From the NCBI RefSeq assembly GCF_008693105.1, contig NZ_VXKK01000001.1, positions 1 to 64,000 on the forward strand: DNA of 64,000 nucleotides. The letters run 5' to 3'. The position numbers and the translations under genes are program-made. This document shows, piece after piece, positions 47,659-55,521 of this stretch. The notes under the pieces were generated by a model, which made no database searches, was not told where the DNA came from, and saw nothing but the letters and a program-made list of their open reading frames with translations. The DNA is from Corynebacterium flavescens (GTDB lineage Bacteria; Actinomycetota; Actinomycetes; Mycobacteriales; Mycobacteriaceae). Each line of letters starts with the position of its first letter. Position 1 is the first letter of the stretch.

Positions 47659-48293
47659 TCAACAAACCTACCTGCGTTGCGTACTCGTTGCGCTGCGGAG
47701 ATGTTCTCCTGATCGCCTGAGTCCATCGAATCCATAGTCAGAAGCATCGCACGGGCCAGCGGAGAACTTAGCTCTTCTAAGGCCGCCGTTGCTTCCTGCC
47801 CAAGGCTAAGAAATGCCCTGGCCAACGCTTTGTGCGCTGCCGGCTCTGCACGGTCTAGCTGAGTAATGAGGGAGCGGACAAGCCGTGGGTACTGGTCTTG
47901 CGGGGCAACCGCTACGGCGGCGCGCCACGCGGCCATCGCGACGTCTGTGTCGGGGCTGTGGAGCTCATCTTCGCTGATGAGGTTCCAGATCTCTAGCGGC
48001 GCGAAGCCCGCCAGCTTCGAGAAGATATGCAGCGTTTGAGCTCGGGCTTGGGGGAGAGGGTTGCGAAGCTGGGTTCTTAACTCGTTGAGTAGCGCATTAG
48101 AGGGTCTCTGGATCAGCGCCCACGTCAGCATTTCTCTGACGTAGAAGTCAGGCTCTTCGGCATAACGCGCGACAAGGACCTCGCTGAGATCTAGGTGTGG
48201 ATCGCTGCCGACGGCCAGCGCAGCCCGCAGCCTAGTGGAGGGGTTTGGTGATTCCAGAGCATTTCTGAGAGTTTCTTCCTTATTCTTTTTCAT
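47655..48293 (-). CDS. HEAT-repeat protein coupled to the MerR gene
   Basis: A 212-residue helical protein built from HEAT-like units: NPSTRLRAALAVGSDPHL, DFYVREMLTWALIQRP, PLPQARAQTLHIFSKLAG and DTDVAMAAWRAAVAVA. No catalytic motif or membrane helix is seen. ATG 48293 is preferred; a TTG/ATG further up would fall in the promoter. It is the first gene of a two-gene operon with the MerR-HEAT regulator, whose own repeats look related, so one could bind or titrate the other. Confidence 0.78.
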   Translation of the reverse strand: MKKNKEETLRNALESPNPSTRLRAALAVGSDPHLDLSEVLVARYAEEPDFYVREMLTWALIQRPSNALLNELRTQLRNPLPQARAQTLHIFSKLAGFAPLEIWNLISEDELHSPDTDVAMAAWRAAVAVAPQDQYPRLVRSLITQLDRAEPAAHKALARAFLSLGQEATAALEELSSPLARAMLLTMDSMDSGDQENISAAQRVRNAGRFVE

Positions 48294-48301
48294 GCTTATC
48301 A

Positions 48302-48331
48302 CCCAACACTCTGTCACAGTGTCAGGGTCAA
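48302..48331 (-). promoter_or_regulatory. MerR-type operator-promoter
   Basis: On the minus strand TTGACC (48326-48331) is followed at once by the dyad CTGaCACtGTGaCAG (48311-48325). A dyad placed between the -35 and -10 boxes with a long spacer is the usual MerR arrangement. The -10 is poor (TTGGGT at a 19-bp spacing), as expected for a promoter that needs MerR distortion. Confidence 0.55.
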
Positions 48332-48358
48332 GTCCCTCCGGAACCCTGCGGCGATCCT

Positions 48359-50098
48359 TTATCCCTTTTCGAAATGCTCACCGCGTCCAAAGCGTGGCAG
48401 CGTGATGGTCCGAGTGGTACCCACCTCCTCGCAGAAGCGCTCGTCATGGCTTGTGATGATGAGCCCGCCGCGGAACTCGTTGAGCACCGAAACAAGCCAT
48501 TCGATGGTGGCCAGGTCCAGGTTATTGGTGGGCTCATCAAAGATGAGCAGGCGCGGGGTGACCGGCTGCAGCAGCTGGATGGCAAAGGCCAGCCGGAAGC
48601 GTTCGCCACCGGAGAGATCGGCAACGCTGGTGTGGACGCGGTCATTGTGGAAGAGCAGTTGCGCCAGTTGATCCCGCAGGAATTGCGGATCCGCCACGGG
48701 ATTGGATGCGCGGATGGTCTCCCAGACCGTGCGGGTTCCATCGAGGAGGATGCGCTGCGGAATATAGCCGCGATCACCCAACACGTAGTCCACGTGATAG
48801 GCCAGTTGATAGGGCACTGGGCAAGCTACTGGGGCGTCGTCGTGGTGGGACGCGCGCTGGGGATAGGCGGCGATGGCTTCGAGCAGCGTGGACTTGCCGA
48901 CGCCGTTTCCACCAGCCACGCGCAAGCGCTCCGGGCCGGCCAAGATTAACGTTTCCGGCAACTGCGCGCCGGTCTCCAGTGGCGTTTCTAAGCCGGGATT
49001 GAGACGCAGCTCCAGGGTGGTCGTGGCGTTGGGCAGAGCAGTATCCGGCAAGGAGATAAAGACCGTAGAATCGTCGCGGATGAGCCGTTGGGCAGAATCG
49101 AGTCGCGCCTTTGCTTCTTCAACAGCGGCATTGTGGGCGAGGCTACGCTTGGCCGCGCTTTGCTCCGAGCGGTTCTTATCCATGCCCATCGCCATGCCCG
49201 GCTTGCGTTTATTGCGCGCGAACTTCGCGCCGCGGCGCTCATCCCGAGCCAAGCGCGTCTGCATGGCCGCGCGCTCGCGCAGCTGCTGCTTGCGGTGCTT
49301 GGCGGCGTCGCGCACCTGTCGCTGCGCCGCCTCCTGTTCCTGGCTAATGGCTTGCTCATATGCAGAGAAAGGCCCGGTGAAGAAGCGCAGGGTGCCGGCG
49401 TGTAGCTCCGCAATCTCCTCGACGCATTCAAGTAATTCGCGGTCGTGGCTGACCACGATGATAGGTACTGGCGAGGATTCCAACTGCTTAATCAGCTGCT
49501 TTTTGGCTTCCCCGTCGAGGTTATTGGTGGGTTCATCGAGCAACACGAAATCGGGGCGTGCAGAAAAGAGCGCGCACAAGGCGACGATGACGCTCTCCCC
49601 GCCGGAGAGCGTGCCTAGTCGGCGGCGCAGCAGATCCAGAGGGCTGGTTTCGCCGAGTTCTTGGGCCGGATGAAAGCCGAACTGGGCGAGTTCGGCCACG
49701 AGCCGGTCGGGGAGATCCCATTCCTGCCCGATTACCTCATAAAGCTCCTCCGAATAGGCGCCGGCTTCAACCTGGCTAAGAGCGTCAATGAGGCGGGCGA
49801 CTCCGAAGACATCCGCGATGGTGCGCACAGTATCGAGGCCTAGGTCTTGGGGTAGGTAGGCAACCGTCTCTGGGGCGCTAAAGCTTCCGCTAGTGGGCGG
49901 AATCTTGCCCGCAAGCACGCGCAGCAAGCTGGTCTTTCCAGAACCATTATCGCCGATGAGTCCGGTGAGTTTCGGGGAGAAGACCCCGCTGAGGGAGTCG
50001 AAGCATACCGTGCCATCCGGCCAGTGCAGGCCAAGATTGTGCAGGTTGATGATGGGTTGTGTTCCCAGTGTGGTGGGGGCATTACCTATTTGTGGCAT
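48359..50098 (-). CDS. ABC-F family ATPase (ribosome-protection type)
   Basis: A 579-residue protein with two ATPase domains and no membrane helix. The first Walker A is LIGDNGSGKTSLLRVL, with signature TLSGGESVIVALCALFSA and Walker B FVLLDEPTNNLD; the second has GGNGVGKSTLLEAIA, DLSGGERFRLAFAIQLL and LLIFDEPTNNLD. The linker between them is long and basic (residues about 230-320, KHRKQQLRERAAMQTRLARD). ABC-F proteins act on ribosomes, some clearing antibiotics. The gene starts directly behind a terminator with a leader peptide, which is typical for antibiotic-induced ABC-F genes. The drug range cannot be read from the sequence. Confidence 0.9.
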   Translation of the reverse strand: MPQIGNAPTTLGTQPIINLHNLGLHWPDGTVCFDSLSGVFSPKLTGLIGDNGSGKTSLLRVLAGKIPPTSGSFSAPETVAYLPQDLGLDTVRTIADVFGVARLIDALSQVEAGAYSEELYEVIGQEWDLPDRLVAELAQFGFHPAQELGETSPLDLLRRRLGTLSGGESVIVALCALFSARPDFVLLDEPTNNLDGEAKKQLIKQLESSPVPIIVVSHDRELLECVEEIAELHAGTLRFFTGPFSAYEQAISQEQEAAQRQVRDAAKHRKQQLRERAAMQTRLARDERRGAKFARNKRKPGMAMGMDKNRSEQSAAKRSLAHNAAVEEAKARLDSAQRLIRDDSTVFISLPDTALPNATTTLELRLNPGLETPLETGAQLPETLILAGPERLRVAGGNGVGKSTLLEAIAAYPQRASHHDDAPVACPVPYQLAYHVDYVLGDRGYIPQRILLDGTRTVWETIRASNPVADPQFLRDQLAQLLFHNDRVHTSVADLSGGERFRLAFAIQLLQPVTPRLLIFDEPTNNLDLATIEWLVSVLNEFRGGLIITSHDERFCEEVGTTRTITLPRFGRGEHFEKG

Positions 50099-50099
50099 A

Positions 50100-50141
50100 A
50101 CAAAAGGCCTTTCAGCTAAAGATGGATATGCTGAAGGCCTT
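50100..50141 (-). terminator. Attenuator terminator in the ABC-F leader
   Basis: On the minus strand AAGGCCTTCAGC (50141-50130) pairs with GCTGAAAGGCCTT (50116-50104), a 12-bp stem with one bulged A, ending in TTTTG just before ATG 50098. The same 5' arm can instead pair with an upstream GCTGAAG (50170-50164), which would break the terminator. The only purine-rich site before the ATG lies inside the stem. Confidence 0.85.
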
Positions 50142-50173
50142 AAGGAGACAGGTTGAGAAGACGCTTCAGCTGC

Positions 50174-50200
50174 TTATGCGGAAAGCGCGAAGTTCTTCAC
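50174..50200 (-). CDS. Leader peptide of the ABC-F attenuator
   Basis: GTG at 50200 opens an 8-codon frame, reading M-K-N-F-A-L-S-A then TAA. GGAAG lies 4 nt upstream. Inside it, CGCTT (50187-50183) can pair with AAGCG (50166-50162), which covers the antiterminator strand. A ribosome stalled here would free that strand and let transcription pass the terminator. A possible promoter upstream is TTGACG (about 50257-50262). Confidence 0.65.
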   Translation of the reverse strand: MKNFALSA

Positions 50201-50453
50201 TGTTCTTCCAATCCTCGACAATAGGTACCGCTTGAGACTAACCACAGCCCCAGCCCCGCGTCAATAGCCCGACACAATAAGAGGGGAACCCAGTTGGCAG
50301 TGTGTTGAGTTATCGGCTGTCTACCAAACCGGGGTCAGGTCCAAGCTCTTGTGGCGTAGACATTCCAATCCCGTCAGCGGCCAGTTCAGTACTGAGCCAG
50401 CTGCTAAGGGATACACTACTCAAAAGGAATTGACCTCATGCCTCTGGGCCAGT
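50201..50453. other. Leader and flank upstream of the ABC-F gene
   Basis: The left part carries the ABC-F promoter and leader. From about 50281 nothing is recognised. A plus-strand ATG at 50438 with AAAAGGAA upstream opens a frame MPLGQFTTPQIWKRSHMP, but it ends after about 29 codons and overlaps an antisense frame; it may be the start of a gene cut off by past rearrangement. Confidence 0.35.
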
Positions 50454-50774
50454 TTACGACACCGCAGATATGGAAGAGATCCCACATGCCTCATCAGCAC
50501 ATGCATCTTTTTCATAAGCAACTTCAGTTACAATTTCCTCCGGTTTAGACCATCTTCGGATTTCAATAGAATTTGGTTTTCTAATACCTATAAACGATTT
50601 TGTTGAAGAGTTAATAGGTACAAATTTGTCAGCATCAAACTCCGGAATGGTCCCCGTGCGCTCGGGTCCATGAGCATCCCTATGATTGATAAAAACATTG
50701 CCTGAAGTATCAATAAAGCCGTTCTCTCCAAAAGGAAGACTCCGCGTGATGCTGAAATTGTCATTGAGCGTCAT
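50454..50774 (-). CDS. Unknown protein, probably truncated by an IS element
   Basis: About 106 residues from ATG 50774 (MTLNDNFSITRSLPFGENG), in DNA that is AT-richer than its surroundings. The C-terminus has two cysteines (ACADEACGISS). The frame continues upstream without a stop into the terminal repeat of the adjacent IS6-family element, and the ATG, only 10 nt from the IS end, has no Shine-Dalgarno. It is therefore probably the tail of a longer gene. No family is recognised. Confidence 0.4.
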   Translation of the reverse strand: MTLNDNFSITRSLPFGENGFIDTSGNVFINHRDAHGPERTGTIPEFDADKFVPINSSTKSFIGIRKPNSIEIRRWSKPEEIVTEVAYEKDACADEACGISSISAVS

Positions 50775-50783
50775 TGAAAAATC

Positions 50784-51623
50784 GGTGCTGTTGCAAAGTT
50801 GGGCCAGGGTCGAAAAGCCCAACCTCAAGACATCAGTTGTCCTTGCTCCGGGGTGCTTAAGCTGTCTCGAATATCCGGCTGACGATCACCGCGTCGGGGT
50901 TCAGGTGCCCGTGAGGTCAAACATCGTGCCCTGGCCTTTCCGTAATGAATGCATCGCTTCCATCCCTTTCAACGTCCGGTAGGCGGAAATTCGGTTTTTG
51001 AACGCTCCCTTCGGCCCCAGGATTCTTTTAAGTCGGCCATGATCTCCCTCGATAACGTTGTTCAGGTATTTCACCTGCCGGTGCTCCACCGTCTGAGGGC
51101 AGATTCCCTCCGCCTTCAGCTCGGATATTGCCTTGGCCAGAGCTGGTGCCTTGTCGGTGTTGATGACCCGCGGGGACCCGGCTGTCGTATTCGATCGCAG
51201 CGTCTTGGCCAGGAAACGCTTGGCCGCCGCGACATTGCGCTTCGGGGAGAGATAAAAGTCCAGGGTCTGCCCACCGGCGGTAATAGCCCGGTAGAGATAG
51301 CACCACGTGCCGCCGACCCGAATATAGGTCTCATCCACCCGCCAGGACCGGGCCTGCCAGTCGGGTACCTGCCGGTACCAGCGAGTCTGCTTATCCAGCT
51401 CAGGGGCGTATTTCTGCACCCAGCGGTAGATCGTGGTGTGATCGACTGGCACACCCCGCTCGGTCATCATTTCTTCGAGATCGCGGTAGCTCACCCCGTA
51501 GCGGCAGTACCACCGCACCGCCCACAGGATGATGTCACGGGGGAAATGCCGACCGGAGAAGATGCCCATGGCTCTGATTATTTCACGCCGGTCTTTCTAC
51601 TGCCCCAACTTTGCAACAGCACC
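50784..51623 (-). mobile_element. IS6-family insertion sequence, copy 1 (intact)
   Basis: An 840-bp element bounded by the inverted repeat GGTGCTGTTGCAAAGTTGGG (left from 50784; right end at 51623 on the other strand). The transposase inside is complete. The 8 bp on either side (GAAAAATC and TGGCAGGT) do not match, so no target duplication is present. A second copy lies at 55522-56367 in the same orientation. Confidence 0.92.
50901..51569 (-). CDS. IS6-family transposase, copy 1
   Basis: A 222-residue DDE transposase. An N-terminal helix-turn-helix (RYGVSYRDLEEMMTERGVPV) leads to the catalytic core: first Asp in WRVDETYIRVGG, second Asp in RVINTDKAPALA, and Glu in NNVIEGDHGRLKRIL. The length is a little short of the usual 230 residues and the C-terminus (MFDLTGT) differs from that of the second copy. 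All catalytic residues are present, so the copy may be active. IS6 elements move by cointegrate formation and often surround accessory genes. Confidence 0.92.
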   Translation of the reverse strand: MGIFSGRHFPRDIILWAVRWYCRYGVSYRDLEEMMTERGVPVDHTTIYRWVQKYAPELDKQTRWYRQVPDWQARSWRVDETYIRVGGTWCYLYRAITAGGQTLDFYLSPKRNVAAAKRFLAKTLRSNTTAGSPRVINTDKAPALAKAISELKAEGICPQTVEHRQVKYLNNVIEGDHGRLKRILGPKGAFKNRISAYRTLKGMEAMHSLRKGQGTMFDLTGT

Positions 51624-51670
51624 TGGCAGGTTAGGTTTTACTATTACACACAAGTCCAGCAGGAAAAGAA

Positions 51671-52741
51671 GTGACGGCCATGAATGCTGAGTTCGGTTTC
51701 GAACCCGGAATAACACCACCCGAGGATGATGAACGGTTTGAAGGATTTTGGGAGATTTTTATTGAAGAATCCCAAGCTGATCGTCCGAGCGAGCTGGCAG
51801 AACGTGAGACACTCCGTGCACACATCGCCGAACAGCACGGCCATGCGCTCGACCTAATGGACCTTTTGTGGAGAAGCGCCATGGAAGCCGTCAACTGGGG
51901 ATCCGAAATCCTTCACGAGCACCTCGAGGATGACCCAGAAGACGATGCCTATGCTGCCTTATTCACTACCTTGACCGGGCTCGCAGCGAGGGCGTTGCTC
52001 GCCTTCAACGAAGGGTCCTGGTTACTGCGAGGTGGCTACCCTCAGGGCGCATTTACCCGTGTTCGCTCTCTCCACGAGCTCTATATTGTTGCGAGGGTCC
52101 TCTGGGAATACGGCTCACCTGAGTCAGACTACCCTGACCTCGTGGAACGATACCTTCTTCATCAGGAAGTGTTCCTTAAAGGAGCCGCCAGGGACCTGAT
52201 CAGTACTGGAATTCCGGGTATCGATGAGACTATCAACACTGAGATTCTTGACGCCCTCGATTCACGACAGAGGGAGCTTATCGGTACATATGGGAAAGTG
52301 TTTTCGACATCTTGGGGATGGGCGGCCCCTCTGTTTCCCAAGAAGACACCCTCATTCATGGACCTTAACAAGCTCGTGATGCCAAGCCTAAACGCCTACT
52401 ACAGAATCGCGAGCGAACACCTGCATGCCAGCTCTGCTGGCTTAGCTAACGCAGGAAAGTCAGATGGAATGGGTACTATCGGGTACAACGGTGGAGCGAC
52501 CATTGATGGCCTCGCGTTTCCGGCCATTTTCGGATCCACATTCTTGCTCTCTTTAGTAGGCACTATCGTCCCTATAGAGATTCATAACTCAGAGACGGAC
52601 AAAGATATTGACACCGGGCGTCACATGCTTGGGGTCCTAGCTCGGTTGCACAGAGAAATCCTCGACGCCTGGAACGGGGAGTCGACGGAAGACCACTCAG
52701 CAGTAAACGGGACTGACGGCGACTCCAATGAGAGAGGTTGA
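51671..52741 (+). CDS. DUF5677-like protein, first gene of an unknown two-gene operon
   Basis: A 356-residue soluble protein. The region GAFTRVRSLHELYIVARVLWEY, followed by YLLHQEVFLKGAAR and then YYRIASEHLHASSAG, resembles the DUF5677 family as I recall it. RIASEH (residues 245-250) fits the R-X4-H pattern of HEPN ribonucleases. The start is GTG 51671 or ATG 51680; AGGAAAAG stands before the first. It begins 47 bp after the IS end and is followed after 5 bp by a second unknown gene. No membrane helix is seen. The function is unknown; toxin-antitoxin or phage defence is an inference from the motif and location. Confidence 0.7.
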   Translation: MTAMNAEFGFEPGITPPEDDERFEGFWEIFIEESQADRPSELAERETLRAHIAEQHGHALDLMDLLWRSAMEAVNWGSEILHEHLEDDPEDDAYAALFTTLTGLAARALLAFNEGSWLLRGGYPQGAFTRVRSLHELYIVARVLWEYGSPESDYPDLVERYLLHQEVFLKGAARDLISTGIPGIDETINTEILDALDSRQRELIGTYGKVFSTSWGWAAPLFPKKTPSFMDLNKLVMPSLNAYYRIASEHLHASSAGLANAGKSDGMGTIGYNGGATIDGLAFPAIFGSTFLLSLVGTIVPIEIHNSETDKDIDTGRHMLGVLARLHREILDAWNGESTEDHSAVNGTDGDSNERG

Positions 52742-52746
52742 TAATC

Positions 52747-54303
52747 ATGGGCTCAACAGTGCACTTTTTTATCCCGCTTGGCTGGTCGCTCCAAGTACCT
52801 GATGGCTTCAATAAGACCAAATATCCATCTGGTCAGTATGAAACAGAGGAAGGGGTTGCCGCCCCGACCACAGACAGCGCCCACTTCATCTTCCATCAGC
52901 GTGTGCTTGAGGGGTCTCCGCACCTTCCGATGGAAGCTGGTTTCGAGATCGCTGCCAAGAGGACAAACACCCAGCCCCGGGAAAGTCCTCCTGCCATTCT
53001 GCGCACTTCCCACCAGACGGTCGTTGAATCCATGGTGGAGTTGGATTACGAGCCCTTAACTTCTGGGCAGAATCTGAACGATGACGCACCAGACGAGCTA
53101 ACTAGAGCCTTCGACTATGCAGTCTCGGAGCTAAATATTCTCCTCCGCGCAATCGCAATGGCCCTGGAAAAACCGCTTAGGCTGGTAGCGAGGGAATCGC
53201 TCCCCCCGACGATTCCGATCACAATCTCTGCCACCAAACCATGGGAGATGATCAATAAGAATGCGCTACCAGACGTAGAAGATCTCAGCGTCTTCAACGT
53301 CAACTGGAACATCCCGATTGCGCCTGATGGCACTCACGATCACGACCAACTAAATACCTGGATTGATGCCGCACTGGTCAATCTCTCCACCACGGGACCG
53401 TTCACTACCTACGGTGACTTCCGCCGCGAGGCTGATCTGAGCTTTTCCCAGGAAGGAAACTACCGGACCGCAATCATCCTGTATGCCTCTGCTTGTGAGT
53501 CCCTGTTAGATGAGCTTCTACAACATACCCTTTGGGAGCAGAATCTGCGCCCAGAAGAGACAGCAAGGAAATTTCTAACCAAGCGAGGCAGCCCCCGAGG
53601 CATTGTCGATCTCGTCAAGAACGAACTAGGGAGTCTCTACTCAAATTCCGGGTGGGGGCGTAACACACCCGAGGTCATTGACAGGTGGATCACCTACGTC
53701 GCTGATCTGCGAAATCAGGCTATCCATGATGGGTATATTCCTACCTCAAGTGAACTACGTACCTGCGTGGAGACAGTTAATGATCTGGTGGAGTTTCTCG
53801 CTGATCAAGTCTTTACAGCCAGGACAACACGGCCTATTACTGCGCTTGCTCTTCTCGGACAAATAGGTCTTGAGGCTCGAGGTGGCTGGGACGAACAGTT
53901 CTCTAGCTACGAAACTAGCCTGACCGATGTGAACTTTCGACTCAGAATTTTTCGGAGGTGGGGGAGCGTGCTGTCATACTTCCGGACTAGCAACCGAAAG
54001 AGGACGGTGCCGGGAGCAGAGCAGTCCACCTGCTACTTGGTCATTTACCCACAGGGCAAGGATGGGTTTTTCCTTGTGGACCAAAACGGAGTCATGGCGC
54101 AGCCGATCACCCGCGAAGAGGTCATTCTGCCCGATAAAGCCGAGGAGAAGATCTGGAATATTAAAAGCCTGAATACTCCGCTTCCTGCAGTGATTAAACT
54201 CTCATACGAGAAGCTTGACCTCTTACAGGAGCCAAAGTGGGAGCACTATGTCTACGATGTGCTCCCCGGCCACGAGGTCACCTTCTCCACTTTAATGGAT
54301 TAG
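52747..54303 (+). CDS. Unknown protein with HEPN-type R-X4-H motif
   Basis: A 518-residue soluble protein. The N-terminal 215 residues are beta-rich and of unknown kind. Residues about 225-350 look like a HEPN helical bundle: FSQEGNYRTAIILYASACES (first helix) and VADLRNQAIHDGYIP with R322-N-X3-H327, the RNA-cutting signature (bases 53710-53727). The last 150 residues carry a beta-type region with no known motif. ATG 52747 follows GAGAGAGG by 9 nt. It shares an operon with the DUF5677-like gene. No neighbour resembling an MNT antitoxin is present. The role is unknown; RNase activity is inferred. Confidence 0.65.
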   Translation: MGSTVHFFIPLGWSLQVPDGFNKTKYPSGQYETEEGVAAPTTDSAHFIFHQRVLEGSPHLPMEAGFEIAAKRTNTQPRESPPAILRTSHQTVVESMVELDYEPLTSGQNLNDDAPDELTRAFDYAVSELNILLRAIAMALEKPLRLVARESLPPTIPITISATKPWEMINKNALPDVEDLSVFNVNWNIPIAPDGTHDHDQLNTWIDAALVNLSTTGPFTTYGDFRREADLSFSQEGNYRTAIILYASACESLLDELLQHTLWEQNLRPEETARKFLTKRGSPRGIVDLVKNELGSLYSNSGWGRNTPEVIDRWITYVADLRNQAIHDGYIPTSSELRTCVETVNDLVEFLADQVFTARTTRPITALALLGQIGLEARGGWDEQFSSYETSLTDVNFRLRIFRRWGSVLSYFRTSNRKRTVPGAEQSTCYLVIYPQGKDGFFLVDQNGVMAQPITREEVILPDKAEEKIWNIKSLNTPLPAVIKLSYEKLDLLQEPKWEHYVYDVLPGHEVTFSTLMD

Positions 54304-54482
54304 TAAATTAAAACTATCTGAGGTTTATAAGAGTGCTACTGCTACCGGGCGAGGCCCACTTGATGAAGTGCTACTAGGCCAGCTGACTATACAGCCCCAA
54401 CGGCTGCGCGCTTGCATGTAGGCAATACGCCAGTTTCGCGACGCAATGCACTGTAGGCCGTCGTACAGTCACCTCACCATTG

Positions 54483-55028
54483 CTACCCAGCTATCTCCTC
54501 CGGGGAATCGGGGAGGAAATAGGCCGGGGTCTCCACCTGGGAGGGTGGGGGGACAGACCACGGGACCTGTTGGTTGTCGCAGTACCAGGGGTCAGGAACG
54601 AAGTAGTCGGTCTGCGGGCATCGATAGGGTGCTTCGGCTCTCTGTTCATCCAGCTTCTGCTGACATTCAGCCGACCACTGGTAGGACCCGTCGCTCATCA
54701 GGGCTTGACTGGTCCAGGAGCCGCCACCGTAGATACATTCCACGAAGGTCGGGGCTGTGACCTGTTGCGACGGTGCCGAAGGTGCCGGAGGAGGCACTGG
54801 TTCTGACGCGGTTACCGTCCCTGTCTCCGGGATAGTTGTCGCCTCAGGGGTTGTTTCTGAGCTGGTGGTTGTTGCCGCTGTGCTGCTGGTCGCAGAGGTA
54901 CTGCTACCTGGGGTCTCGGTAGTGCTGGAGGAGGGGGTGGGGTTGTCGTTGTTGGTGTCCTCTGCGCAGCCAGAGAGTGCCAGCGACACTGCTCCGAAAA
55001 GCGTCAGGACAAGATGGCGGGTGTTCAT
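54483..55028 (-). CDS. Thr/Ser-rich lipoprotein
   Basis: A 181-residue exported lipoprotein. The lipobox LALSGC ends at about residue 21; a Ser/Thr/Pro-rich stalk (residues 30-90) follows, then a cysteine-containing domain (VECIYGGGSWTSQALMSDGS, WSAECQQKLDEQR, YRCPQTDYFVPDPWYCDNQQ). The cysteines suggest disulfides on the cell surface. AAAGAG lies upstream of ATG 55028. No family is recognised. It is convergent with the two-gene operon. Confidence 0.75.
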   Translation of the reverse strand: MNTRHLVLTLFGAVSLALSGCAEDTNNDNPTPSSSTTETPGSSTSATSSTAATTTSSETTPEATTIPETGTVTASEPVPPPAPSAPSQQVTAPTFVECIYGGGSWTSQALMSDGSYQWSAECQQKLDEQRAEAPYRCPQTDYFVPDPWYCDNQQVPWSVPPPSQVETPAYFLPDSPEEIAG

Positions 55029-55311
55029 TGAAGAGGAGCTCTTTCAGTTGGGCTCTGAGCGAGAAGCAGGGGGTAGGTAATCAGCTATTTCAAAAGTGGG
55101 CAGGGAAAAGGAACGTGGGTTGCACTATTTATAAACCACCGGTTGAGTAAAAGGAAGCTTTTCCACCCTCCGCTCTTGACCGGGGGTGTCCTGGAGGCAG
55201 GACTCAATACGCGAAGATATGGGGCCGTTGAGGCTCAACTTCTAGGTGATGTCGTAGTGATCAGTTATCTAGGACAAGCACGACTGGCGGGCAGCCCGAG
55301 GGGGCATGGAC
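55029..55311. other. Gap between lipoprotein gene and resolvase fragment
   Basis: No gene or clear regulatory element is seen here. A 5' leader for the lipoprotein gene must lie at the left end. Confidence 0.35.
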
Positions 55312-55521
55312 CTACTTCTCTTCTGCTGGTGCACGGTAAAGGGTGGCGCGGCTGACACCGAGGTCCTTGGCGATGGCGACTTTGGATTCATCGGCTCCGG
55401 CCCGCCGACGGGCCTCCTCCACTCCCTCTGGGGGCAAGGCGCGTTTACGCCCCTTGTACTTGCCGGCTGTATTCGCCAAGGCGATGCCCTCGGCCTGGCG
55501 CTCCCGGATGATGGCCCGTTC
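55312..55521 (-). pseudogene. C-terminal fragment of a serine recombinase
   Basis: About 69 codons in the frame ending at TAG 55312-55314: ERAIIRERQAEGIALANTAG, KYKGRKRALPPEGVEEARRR, then a helix-turn-helix (KVAIAKDLGVSRATLYR). This is the DNA-binding end of a resolvase/invertase of the Tn3 type. The catalytic N-terminus is missing because the IS6 copy 2 starts immediately upstream (55522). The full resolvase at 62881-63630 is a different sequence, so the two are not halves of one gene. Confidence 0.82.
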
